Assembly (NCBI RefSeq): GCF_947179165.1
Contig: NC_077237.1
Coordinates: forward strand, 15,647,523-15,711,522
Source: Solanum dulcamara
Taxonomy: Eukaryota; Streptophyta; Magnoliopsida; Solanales; Solanaceae
Direction of reading: 5' to 3'
DNA length: 64,000 nt
A program made the translations under genes and the position numbers. Of this stretch, positions 22,267-33,818 are shown one piece after another (position 1 is the stretch's first letter; each line of letters begins with the position of its first letter). A model generated the notes under the pieces. It saw nothing but the letters and a program-made list of their open reading frames with translations. It made no database searches and was not told the DNA's origin.

Positions 22267-25200
22267 TACCTTCCCTACCGAATCTCTCTCTCCTTATCTT
22301 CTATTACTGCTCATATTCTTTTTCCAAAGAAGTTTTGTTCTTGGCTAACTGATTTGGATCTAACTCCAGATCAGAGGATTATGTTAGTTTGCCAGCAGCA
22401 TACACTAGTCTGTAATAGATTTTTAGCCTGCTCATTTTGCTCTCCTAGGACTCCAGTCACCTGACTGAAGATTTGTGTTTATTGATATTTCTTCTTCTTT
22501 CTTTTTCTTTCCTTTTGCTTTTTTTCCAATGAATACCTCCATATCTGCTCAGATTTGGCCTAGATCTATTGATTTCTGATGTCGTCTCGCGGTTTTTCAT
22601 TTTTCTGTGTGAACAGTGTTTCCGGTGTGAACAGTGTTTCTAGCGTGAATCGGGTTCTTTTCAACTGGAGTTGGTACCTCCGGTTTACCTATAATTTTGT
22701 TCATACACTTATCATTGCATTTTGCTAACTTTAGATTTTTGAATAATTTATTAATTCATATGTATTTTTGTGGCTTTAGATAGTGATGGTAGACTAAGGT
22801 CATGTTCTCATTTAGGGACGGGGACGAGGGTAAGGAGGGGTAAGTAGGATAAAGGAGCGTCTAGACTGAGAGTTGGTTCTTGGAACATTGGAACGTTAAC
22901 GGGCAAATCCATAGAGCTAGTTAAGATTCTAAAAAAGAGAAAGATTAATATAGCTTGTGTCCAAGAGACCAAATGGGTAGGTTCTAAAGCTAGGGAGGTA
23001 GACGGGTATAAGTTTTGGTTTTCAGGTAGATCGAAATATAGGAATGGGGTAGGCATTTTAGTAGACAATGATCTAAGGGATCAGGTAGTGGAGGTTAGGA
23101 GAGTCAACGATAGGATGATGTCGATTAAGGTGGTCGTTGAAGGGAGCACATTCAACATTATTAGTGCTTATGCGCCACAAGTGGGCTTAAGAGAGGAGGA
23201 TAAGACGCGCTTTTAGGAGGATTTGGATGAGTTAGTAGGAGGTATACCACCTGCTGAGAAGCTTTTCGTGGGAGGATATTTCAATGGGCACATCGGGTCT
23301 ATTTCATGAGGTTATGATGATGTGCATGGAGGCTTTGGCTACGGGGTCAGAAATGGAGGAGGCATTTCACTTTTGGAATTCGCAAGAGCTTTTGGGTTGG
23401 TCATAGCCAGTTCGAGTTTCCCAAAGAAGGAAGACCACTTGGTAATATTCCTTAGTTCGGTGGCTAAGACTCAGATAGACTTTTTACTCCTGAGGAAGGT
23501 CGATAGAGGTCTGTGCAAAGACTGTAAGGTCATTCCGATAGACAACCTTACAACCCGACATAAGCTTTTGGTGATGGATTTAGGGATCAAGATGATGAGG
23601 AATAAGAGGGTTGGGGATGATCGATCTAGGATCCGATGGAGGAGTTTGACTACTGCAAATGCCCTACAGATGGGAGAGAAGTTGAAGGTCATGAGGGCTT
23701 AGGATAGTAATGGGGATGCGACCAGTATGTGGGATAGGACGGCTAGTTGTATTAGGACTGTGGAAAAGGAAGTGTTAGAAGTCTCGACTGGTAGTTGTAG
23801 TCAGCATCGAGGAGACTGGTGGTGGAATGGAGAAGTGCAAGAAAAGGTGGAAGCAAAGAAAATGGCGTACGCAAAGTTGATAGAAAGCACAGATGAAGTG
23901 GAGAAGTGGACGAATAGGGAATTTTATAAGATAGCGAGAAAGGAGGCAAAGTCGGCGGTTTCGATGGCAAAAACAACAGCTTTTGAATGCCTTTATGCTG
24001 AACTAGAAGAGAAAGGTGGGGATAGAAAATTGTTCAGGTTAGCCAGGGCGCGGGAGAGAAGGGAACGCGATATGTACCAAGTGAAGTGCATTAAGGACGA
24101 GCATGGAAAAGTATTGGTAGACGAGACCCTCATTAAACAGAGATGACAGTCCTATTTCCATAAACTCTTGAATGAGGAAGGGGACAGAGACTTTGTGTTG
24201 GGAGATTTAGAACTTTCATAGAGACGTCGCGATTTTGGGTATTGCAGGAGTATTAAGGTCGAGGAGGTTAAGAGTGTTATTCGTAGGATGCGCTGGGGAA
24301 GAGCAACCGGATCTAACGAGATTCTTGAAGAATTTTGGAAGAGTACGAGCTCGATAGGTTTGGAGTGGTTGACTAGGTTATTTAATGTCATCTTTAAAAT
24401 GGCAACGATGCCCGAAGAATGGAGGTCGAGCGTAATGATCCCTCTATACAAAAACAAAGGGGATATCCAGAGTTGCAACAACTATAGAGGTATTAAGCTA
24501 CTAAGCCATACTATGAAACTATGGGAAAGAGTGGTAGAGATGAGGGTGAGGAGAAACATGTCTATTTCAGAGAACCAGTTTGGATTTATGTCGGGACGCT
24601 CAACTACAGAATCCATCTATCTTATGAGAAGACTGGTGGAGCAGCATAGGGAGAGGAAGAGGGACTTGCATATGGTATTCATCGACCTAGAAAAGGCTGA
24701 TGATAAAGTTCCAAGAGAAATACTATGGATATGTTTGGAGGATAAAGGTGTACCTGTGGCATACATTAGGGTGATCAAGGACATGTACGAGGGAGCCAAA
24801 ACCAGGGTAAGGACAGTAGGAGGGGACTCAGAGCACTTTCCAGTGGTGATGGGGTTGCATCAAGGATCAGCTCTTAGTCCTTTTTTATTTGCCTTGGTGA
24901 TAAATGGATTGACGCGACAAATTCAAGATAGGGTGCCATGGTGTATGCTTTTCGCGGATGACATAGTCCTGATCGATGAGACTCGCCGCGGAGTAAACGC
25001 TAAGCTGGAGGATTAGAGACATATCTTAGAGTCTAAAGGGTTTAAGTTGAGTAGGAAAAAGATAGAGTACTTAGAGTGCAAGTTCAGTGAGACACCTCAG
25101 GAGGTTGGCGTTGAAGTTAGGTTTGGTTCTCAGGCCATCCAAAAAAGAAGTAGTTGCAAGTATCTTGGGTCTATCATGCAAGGCAGCGGGGAGATTGACA

Positions 25201-26119
25201 ATGATGTCATACATCGTATTAGGGTAGGGTGGATGAAATGGAGGCTCGCTTCCAGAGTGTTATGTAACAAGAATGTGCCACCAAAACTTAAGGTCAAGTT
25301 CTACAAAGTGGTGGTTAGACCGGCTATGCTGTATGGGGCAGAGTGTTGGCCAGTTAAGACTTCTCACATTCAAAAGATGAAAGTTGTTGATATGAGAATG
25401 CTGAGATGGATATGTGGGCACACCAGGAGCGACAGGATTAGAAATGAGGCTATTTGGGACAAGGTAGGAGTGGCTTCGGTGGTAGACAAGATGCGGGAAA
25501 TGCGACTGAGATGGTATGGACATGTGAAGAGGAGAGACACAGATGCCCCAATGCGGAGGTATGAGAGGTTGGCCATGGATGGTTACAGAAGAGGTAGGGG
25601 TAGGCCGAAGAAGTATTGGGGAGAGGTGATTAGATAGGACATGGCGCAGTTACAGCTTACGGAGGACATGACCTTAGATAGGAGGGTGTGGAGGACCCAC
25701 ATTAGGGTAGAAGGCTAGTTCATAGTCTCTTTATTCTTCTCTATTCATAGGCGTAGTAGCGCATTACGATCTATTGCGCTTTGACTTCTAATTTCTGTTA
25801 TTTTTGTTATTATTTATTACTTTCTATGCTTTGATTACTCTATTTTACCTGTGAAGCTTTCATTAGTTATTTAATCGTTATTTATTATTTGTATTTATTT
25901 ATTTGTATTTATTTGTTATCTATTCGTTATTTGTTTATTGTTTTTCTGATAAAGCTTTTAAGTTCTTATTCTTATCTAACATTTTTATGCTTTTACTGAG
26001 TCGAGGGTCTCTAGGAAATAGTCGTTCTACCTTGGTAGGAGTAAGGTCTGCGTACATTCTACCCTCCCCAGACCCCATGTTGTGGGATTTCACTGGGTTG
26101 TTGTTGTTGTTGTTGTTGT
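22267..26119 (+). mobile_element. RTE-type LINE inserted in element 2
   Basis: It interrupts the RNase H region of Ogre element 2 in the opposite orientation. A 12-bp target duplication aaaccagggtat stands at 22,255-22,266 and 26,120-26,131. The order is a 5' UTR (22,267-22,860), one endonuclease-RT ORF, a short 3' UTR, the phrase ggtctgcgtacattctaccc and a (ttg)n tail. That 3' end is the kind shared between Solanaceae RTE LINEs and TS SINEs. Length is 3.85 kb. Element 1 has the empty site at about 3,320. Confidence 0.9.
22863..25718 (+). pseudogene. LINE endonuclease-reverse transcriptase ORF, stop-riddled
   Basis: A single frame (first recognisable residues RLRVGSWNIGTLTGKS) runs from about 22,863 to a natural stop at 25,718 without any frameshift. 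The apurinic-type endonuclease has QETKWVG, SAYAPQVG and a GGYFNGHIG motif, where the catalytic Asp of GGDFNGH is Tyr. RT motifs include [44 protein letters not shown] and the catalytic FADD (near 24,952-24,963). The end has RWYGHVKRR and GRGRPKKYW. In-frame stops are near 23,213, 23,307, 23,700, 24,144, 24,220, 25,014 and 25,635. It is dead on both counts. The start codon is not certain. Confidence 0.88.
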
Positions 26120-26131
26120 AAACCAGGGTAT

Positions 26132-27842
26132 GCCTCGAAGATATCTTCTCCTACAAATAACACCTCTTTATCGGGAAAATAAGTTTTGAGCGGCTCATAT
26201 TCTTCGTCTATTAGATTTTCTGCGAGATGATCAGCTAAGGCTTGTGCTTTTATTGCCTTTTGGGTTACGTATATAATATCAAACTCACTTAAAAGCATCT
26301 TCCATTTTGCTAGCTTTCCAGTCGGCATTGCCTTCTGAAAGATATATTTTAATGGGTCCATCTTAGAAATGAGATATGTAGTATACGAAGACAAGTAATG
26401 TCTCAAATTTTGAGCAACCTAGGTTAAAGCACAATAGGTTTTCTCCAAAAGAGTTTAACGAGCCTCGTACGGAGTAAACTTCTTGCTTAAGTAGTAGATT
26501 GATCGTTCCTTCTTTCCAGTCTCATCATGTTGTCCTAACACGCATCCAAATGTGTTATCTAAGACAGATACATACAACAATAATGGAATTCCTTCCCTAA
26601 GAGGAACTAACATCTGTGGATTAGACAAGTAACTTTTGATAGCATCGAAAGCTGTCTGACACTCTTTAGTCCATTTTGTCAATGCATCCTTTTTTAGCAG
26701 TTTAAAGATAGGCTCACAAATCAATGTGGACTGAGCTATGAATCGACTAATGTAGTTCAATCTTCCCAAGAAGCTCATCACTTCCTTTTTGGTCTTTGGT
26801 GGAGGTAATTCCTAAATTGCTTTGATTTTAGCGAGATCAAGCTAGATACCTCTTCTACTAACTATAAACCCGAATAACTTGCCGGCTGGCACTCCAAAAG
26901 CATATTTAGCAGGGTTTAATTTCAAGTTGTATTTGCACAAATGATCGAAGAACTTTTTTAAGTGAGTTAAATGACCCTCACTCTCGCGTGATTTGATGAT
27001 GACATCATCCATATATACTTCAATTTCCTTGTGAATCATATCATGGAAAATGGTCGTCATGGCTCTCATGTAAATGGCCCCAACATTCTTGAGACGAAAT
27101 GGCATTACTCGGTAATGATACACTCCCCACGGTGTGATGAAAGTTGTCTGTTTTGCATCTTCTTTATCCATTAGAATCTGGTGATAACCCACATAACAAT
27201 CCACGAAAGACTGCATCTCATGCTTGGCACAATGATCAATCTGAATGTGGATATTTGGCAATGGAAAGTTATCTTTCGGGCTAGCTTTGTTTAGATCTTT
27301 ATAATCCACATAGATTCTGATTTTGCTATCCTTCTTAGGAACCGGAACAATGTTGGCTAACCAAGTCGAATACTGTGTCACTTCCACAACTCTGGATTGA
27401 ATTAGCTTGGTAACCTCCTCTTTGATCGTCAAACTAAAATTTGGCTTGAATTTTTTAGTGTTTTGTTTTACTGGACTACAATCCAAATTGATCGGAAATT
27501 AGTGAGACACGATGCCTATACTCAAACCTGACACGTCATCATAAGACCAAGAAAATATATCGATGTACTCTCTAAGAAAACTGGTAAGTTCTTTCCTCTA
27601 AGCTTTTGTTAAATGGACATTAATTCTGTTTTCATTGATATACTCATCATCTCCTAGATTCACGGCCTCAGTTTCTTCTTGATTTGGCTTGTATTGCTCC
27701 TCAAATTATTTCAACTCCTTGGTGAGGTGTTCAGGTATCATAGCCTCTTCATCATAATCCTCAAACTCATCACCCTCTACCTCATTTTGTTCATTTATCT
27801 TGTGGCATGACATGATATTGGCAGGTTTTAAGTTATTTTTAC
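26132..27842 (-). pseudogene. pol: Reverse transcriptase and first RNase H, element 2
   Basis: The frame is single from 27,842 to the LINE junction. The catalytic motif is YMDD (27,004-27,015), a Val-to-Met change relative to element 1. RT fingers and palm motifs are intact over 214 codons (27,486-26,842). Stops occur upstream near 27,500 (shared), near 26,813 (shared, at the AI*EL position) and near 26,455. RNase H (GCVLGQHDETGKKERSIYYL; ALADHLAENL) runs to about 26,150, where the LINE cuts it just after AYPGL. Confidence 0.82.
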
Positions 27843-28332
27843 TGAAATCATAAGCAAACAAAGTCAGATAAGTAAAATAGACCAATAAGTAAATAAGTAA
27901 ATTTTGCAATAAAGGAATTTTCATTTAAACCAAAAGAAATACAAATTTTGGTTTCAAATACCACAAAGGTAATCTCGAAGCATAATTAAAATAGAAACAA
28001 CATAAATGGTGGGTCTCGACTTCCTCCGGACTATCATTGATTTAAAAGCAAGGAGATAATATGTCTTTATCTACCAAGACAAGTGAGGGGCTAAGAGTAG
28101 TGCGGAAGTCCAAATAGATAATTGCTCATCTAGCTTTGCATCACGGATGGCCGACGCCCCCATTTCTTCCTCCAAGATTGTGTCAACTTCCTCAAAAAAA
28201 TTCCAGATTCCTTCCCTAAAAATGCCATCGTTCACATGTTCCCGCATGGGAAATTATAGATACAAATGAGGTATTGGCATTCACCAGCTATACTGTATAG
28301 AAGTCGGTACCTCTGGTAATATCATCAATAGT

Positions 28333-29251
28333 TTATGCGCAACTGTTTGAATGCCTCCCCTCACCATAAACAACCACCTCACAGTCATTTTTCATGAACT
28401 TTATCATCTGGTGGAGAGTAGAGGGAACGGCTCCAGCCATATAGATCCATGGTCTTCCTAATAGTAGGTTGTAACTGGCAGTGATGTCCATCACCTGACA
28501 CTCTATAATGAAATCAACAGGTCCTACTTGAATATCCAAGTCCACAGATCCTAATGTATTTCTTTGACCCCATCGAAAGCCCTCATATTAACTTGGTTCT
28601 GTCAGACTTTCCCTAACTCAAAGTTTAACTTTTTGAGAGTCGACAAAGAACAAATGTTAAGACCCGATCCATCATCGATCAATACGTGATTCATGATATT
28701 TTCTCGACACATAATAGTGAAATGAAGATCTTTGTTATGCATCACACCTTCAAAAGGTAACTCTTCATTGCTAAAACTGATGTGGTGTTGTTGAACAACT
28801 CGACTCACCATAGCAGCCAGATTATCTCTATCTGTACCCACCTTGAGATTTGGGCAGGTACTTTCTCCAGATGCTTCACTATAGAATACTCTTTTGGCTG
28901 TATTTTCCACCAAAACTCTTTAGCCTCAGCTTCACTGATCGGTCTCTTTTGTTGATCTTTCTTATTACATCCTTGAGCCGATTCTTCTGGGGTGTAACAC
29001 CTACCAGACCACGTCATTCCCTGAGTTGCCGCAATTTCGATCACGAACTTCTTTTGGTTAGGAATTTCTTTTAGTACCAAAGAAACAACCTTTTGAGATG
29101 TTAAAATCACAAAATTTGATTTCTCCTTTATGCTTAGTGAAGCCACAGCCATTTCAAGGCTGTTAGGATAGGTTGGGACTATGGCCTTTGTTACACACCA
29201 ATCTTCTTCCATCTCAATCATGTTAATATTAACCCCTCCATGATTTAGCAA
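28333..29251 (-). pseudogene. Aspartic protease, element 2
   Basis: The catalytic motif VLIDDGSGLNICSLSTL is kept (near 28,670), followed by ECQVMDITASYNLLLGRPWI. The glycine-rich segment present in element 1 at 5,473-5,703 is missing: the sequence jumps across it at about 28,270 (gaggtattggcattcacc). Shifts and stops separate the pieces, including one near 28,860. The enzyme would cut the gag-pol polyprotein. Confidence 0.7.
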
Positions 29252-31234
29252 AGGATTACTATTGACATAGGGGTGGCAGTTTGGAGAGTGACGACCTCAC
29301 AATCAATCAAATCCTGAATCTTGTGCTTCAAATTAACGCAAGTTTCAGTATCATGCCCAACGCTATTGGAATGATATGCATAAGTTTTGTCTGCTCTGAA
29401 GAATCTAGAGCTTGTATCAGCCAGTTTAGGTGCAATGGGGTGAATAATGCCTGCGTCTCTTAATCTTTCAAACAACTTAGTCCAACTCTCCACCAGAGGA
29501 GTAAAATTCCTGGCGGGCCTATTTTCAAAATTGGGTTGGAAAAGGTTGTAGTTATTTTGTGGGGGTGGTGGCACATGGCGATAACTTGGATGATTTTAGC
29601 GGGAAAGTACGGGAGTTTGGAATCTTGGGTACAGTTGGGTCTGGTAATTTGGTTTTGGAGTTCGATAGTTTGGCGGGGTGTTTTGGTAATATGGAGCTGG
29701 GTAATTAGAAGGTGGAGTTTGATAACTGTTAAATGGGACTTGGTCATTTGGGTATGGGGTTTGGTAACTAGAATGTGGGGTTTGGTAATTCGGTTGAGTG
29801 TAGTAAACTTGATGTGAATTTTGTGGACCTCATGAATAGGTCTTGAAAGGTGTGGATTTTCTCGGTTTGCTGTTGGCGAACCCCCTCCCTTGAGGTATGT
29901 AGGAGATGGTATATACATCCTCTCTCTTCTTTTTACACAATCCTGATGACCCAGTTGATGAGGCTACATGGGCTACCTTCCCGGTCTTAAGCCCATCCTC
30001 GATAGTCTCACCTACCTTGACTATCTCAGCAAATTTTGCTCCAACGAGCAACATTAATCTTTCATAGTATTCGGGCTCTTGCATGCGTACAAATACTTCC
30101 ATGATCTCTTTCTCTATCATGGGAGGTCGAACTCTAGTGGCCTTTTCCCTCCACCTGTATGCATACTCGCGATAACTTTTAGTGGATTTCTGTTTGATCT
30201 TCTCCAAAGAATATCGATCGGGAACTATTTTCACGTTGTATGCGAACCTCTCGATAAAATCTTTGGCCAAAGCATTCCAATTAGACCATTATTTTATTTC
30301 TTGAGTGCTGAACCATTCCAAGGCCTCTCCACTTAAACTTCGGCTAAAGATCCGCATTAGCAAAGCTTCGTTCTTCCGACTTCCTACTAGTTGATCACAG
30401 TATGCTCTCAAATGATCCAAAGGATTACCAATTCCTCCGAAAGTATCAAATTTTGGCACTTTAAACCCCTCGGGAAGGTCCAATTCGGGTGGATACACAA
30501 ATTATTATAATTTAGTCCTGCAATATCCGGAGTGTAATGAAACTCCTTCATAGCTTTCATGATCTCCTCTTTCATATTCCATTTGGATGTCTCTTCTTTC
30601 GCCCTCCACTCCCTTTCTTGTTCCTCATAGTGATCGAGTTCGGAATAGTTGGCATAGGGTTTATTTGGGATTGGGATTGGGATTTGGAAAGGTGTTTTTT
30701 AGGCAAGAGAGGGGTAAATAGGGGATTTTGTGTATTTTGAGGAGCTTGGTAATTTTAGGGAAATGTTTGATGGTCAGTGTGCTGATTTTGATGATAGGGA
30801 AAGGTTTGTGGATTGTTAACATTTTGTCTTTGTGGGGGAGGACAAGCTTGAGGGTTGGTATTTTGTGGGGGAGGGAAGGTTGGAGGGTTGGTACTTTGAG
30901 GATGAGGTGGCTTTTGGTAGGAAGTGGAGGCATGATGGGGATTTGAGGCAGTGAGGTCAACAATGGAGGTATTTTGAGCGGGATTTAAGGATGGGTTTTG
31001 AATGTGTTCCGTACTTGAATTTGGATAAGGGAAATAGAATGGAGGCCTTTCCTCGCCTGGAACCGGTGTATTGGCGGCGATAGCCAGTTTTAACAACTCT
31101 CGATTTTTTTGTATCTCAACTCTTATCTCGGTGATTTGTTGCACTAATTGTGCAATCAGCTCATTTTGTTTAGCAACGACAGGGTCTGTCACAACAATAT
31201 ATGTTAAACCGATGTTGTCATTATTGCCAGTCAT
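29245..31234 (-). pseudogene. gag: gag, element 2, frameshifted
   Basis: The domain order is the same as in element 1: N-terminal helix (30,755-31,234), capsid core (30,498-29,900, with EGFKVPKFDTFGG and SGEALEWFSTQEIK), Pro/Tyr-rich linker and zinc knuckle (YHSNSVGHDTETC near 29,370). A stop follows STQEIK near 30,289. A frame change occurs near 30,700, and another near 29,880 before the linker. Confidence 0.75.
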
Positions 31235-31775
31235 TTTTCTATTTCATACTAACAGATTTTGATTGGAGAAGGAATATTTGGAAGCCTTTGATCTCATGAA
31301 ATAAGGGTGATCGGCCAATTTATCAAAACAGATCAATTTTAAATACCTGGATAAGAGAAAAACAACTCAACAACAAATATGTTATTCTTTGTTCATAACA
31401 TGTAATGCAAAATATCACATATAATGAGACAAATAAACACATAAGACACATAAACGGTTATTGCGCGTCCTAAAAAAATAGGTTGCCCTTTTATGCCAAA
31501 GGGTAGGCCTAGAGGATTTGAATGATGTATGTGAACATTTAAACCATTATATTACCCCGAGATACAAAAAGAGGGAAAAAATGAAATAAAAAAAATGGGA
31601 TTTTCAGAGGAATACAAAAGGCAAAAGAGGCTCACGCAGGGGTCATTTTAGAAAAGTGCGTCAAAATAAATTACGTAAAGGCAAACCCACGCAGGGGTGA
31701 ATAATTAAAAATACATGGAATGAAACCCACGCAGGGGAAAAACTACTAAGGTGTTCCCGATGGTCCTTCTTCTCC

Positions 31776-33220
31776 TCAGCTCCTCTTTGTTTGACCCATG
31801 GCTTGATGAAGCGTATACTGAGCCATTAACCAATAACCATCATACCAACACCCTTTTTCCTCCCAAGTTTGAGACCTTGTGCTCTCTTTCCACATTTCCA
31901 TCCAAGTATCTAAATCTCTAAGATTGCCCCTCAAGTCTTCCAATTCTTGGGTTAGGCTTTTTATAGTGTGTTGCTGGATTTCTATGGTATGCGTGTCCTC
32001 TTTTTGTTTTTGGAGGAATGCCTTGTGTATTCCCCGTGCTTCATTGTTGACTTGTTCGAATTCAAACTTTGCTTCTGACTCTTTATCTTCAATATAGCGA
32101 TAAATATTTGGAACTGAAAATGAAAGATCTTGCACGTTATTGCTTAGCCAACTTTTGTATCCTTCCATGTATCTGGGATGTATTGTTAGAGGTATGATCT
32201 GCTTTCTCCCAAATTACCTCATAACCCTGATAGGTGTATATGGACGAATGCCTCGAATGCCCAGAAGCGGCAAAAAGGGATGCTTATGACCTCGTATCAC
32301 AATTTCCTTTGAAATGAACCTACTGAACATCCATTGTATGTCATCGTCTTTTAACCTGTAGAATATTCGAGCCTATTCTGCTTTGGTTCTTCTCCTATCG
32401 AGATCCCCCCAATACAGCTCATGTTTAAAACCCAAGAAATGGTCCCTGTTGTCCAGAATAGTGAGCTCTTGAGTTCCTTGTACCTTGAGTAAGTGACTCA
32501 TTATCCACTATTAGAGGAGCATATTACATCCTTGAAAGTAATGATGCCTATTCCTGCACCTTCCTAAGGCGCGGCATATATCAGCTAAGATATTAAGTGT
32601 AAGCAGGTAATAGTTCTCCTTCACTAATAAGCCCATGAAAAGTGGTGTGAGCAAACATGATAATCCTAGTGTTGATAGAGAGGCTCAGACCTTGAGGAAA
32701 TACTATGGTTTCTAATAGTGCAGTGGCAAACGCTAGCGGTCATGTCTCATCCCATTCTTTATATGACTGGAAATCCTGATTAAAAGTTATGTAGAAAATT
32801 GTATGTCCAAATCGATTGTACAGATCCCTGAAAGAAACACTTGATCCATGAACCGAATCAGCCCGATCCCTTTTCAGCTTGAAGTATTTTATAATATCTT
32901 CAGCGGTTGGCTTATTGGGAATCAGAATGTTCTCTTCTTTTTTGACCCTTCTCTTTAATCCTGTGCCGACGGTGTCTATAGCATCTTGAATTTCCTCAAT
33001 TGTCAGGGTGATTTCTATAGTCCCAAAATGAAATACCACTTTTTCATTATCCCAATATCCGGTGAGGGCTTCGATCAATTTAGGCCAAGCGGGTATTTCC
33101 AAGAGTGATGGCAATATCCCCATGTGCCGATTAAGCATCTTTTTGTGATCTCTATTGAGATTGTTCAATGTGATTCAAAGACGCTTCTATGACCATGTCG
33201 AATTTGAGAGAATTAGCCAT
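31776..33220 (-). pseudogene. Ogre ORF1 (DUF7745-like), element 2, degraded
   Basis: The start codon is at 33,220. A 142-residue open stretch (33,168-32,740) holds the family's N-terminal signature, including HMGILPSLLEIPAWPKLIEA and VFHFGTIEITLTIEEIQDAI. A second stretch (32,168-31,776) is a helical, charged, probably coiled-coil tail. The middle (32,740-32,170) still shows the similarity but has several stops. A one-base shift near 33,168 separates the start from the main frame. I recognise the family from Ogre and related plant elements. No enzymatic motif is visible. Confidence 0.65.
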
Positions 33221-33796
33221 ACCTACAAAAAAAGATACTGTTAGCACCCCCGCCCACATGGGTAACAGTTTGGTTGTGCACATACATCTTTCAAATGTCA
33301 CATAAGAATGAAATGTCTTTAGGTTATGGACCTTTAGACATGATTTGGCAGTTTGCTAATGGACTTAATACACCTTGGGTATTAATACATCTTAGTCTAA
33401 TGCTTAAATAGAGATTTGGTTTTGCTCTACGCTAGGTAGACTAGAGTGGGTTTTGAAAAGAGACTGGATACCCGAGTCGGAAAAACTGCGGGCTGAATAT
33501 AATAAATGACATTGGACGACCACGAACCAACTACTCATTTATTAATTCAAGAAGTAATGGTTATTTTCTGAAGGAACATCCTTAATCCTAATGCAAACTA
33601 TTTTCTATTTTGCGGAATTAATGCATGTGATGACAATTCAGTAATTGTAATTTTAAACATATAAGGCGCAAATAAAGAAAGAAAATTATAATTTAAACAT
33701 TTAAGGCGCAAATAAAGAAAATGAATTACTAATTATTACATTCTCGAATAGTTAGTCAAATAAGTTAGTCAAATCTAATGGTTAGAACCTAATTAT

Positions 33797-33814
33797 TCTT
33801 CAGTGGAGTCGCCA
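33797..33814 (-). other. Primer binding site, element 2
   Basis: The same TGGCGACTCCACTG site follows the 5' LTR at the same four-base distance as in element 1. This places the LTR end at 33,819 rather than further downstream. Confidence 0.65.
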
Positions 33815-33818
33815 TTTC

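Noticed and set aside
23471..25576. Several minus ORFs across the LINE
   Set aside because: They are antisense shadows of the LINE endonuclease-RT frame.
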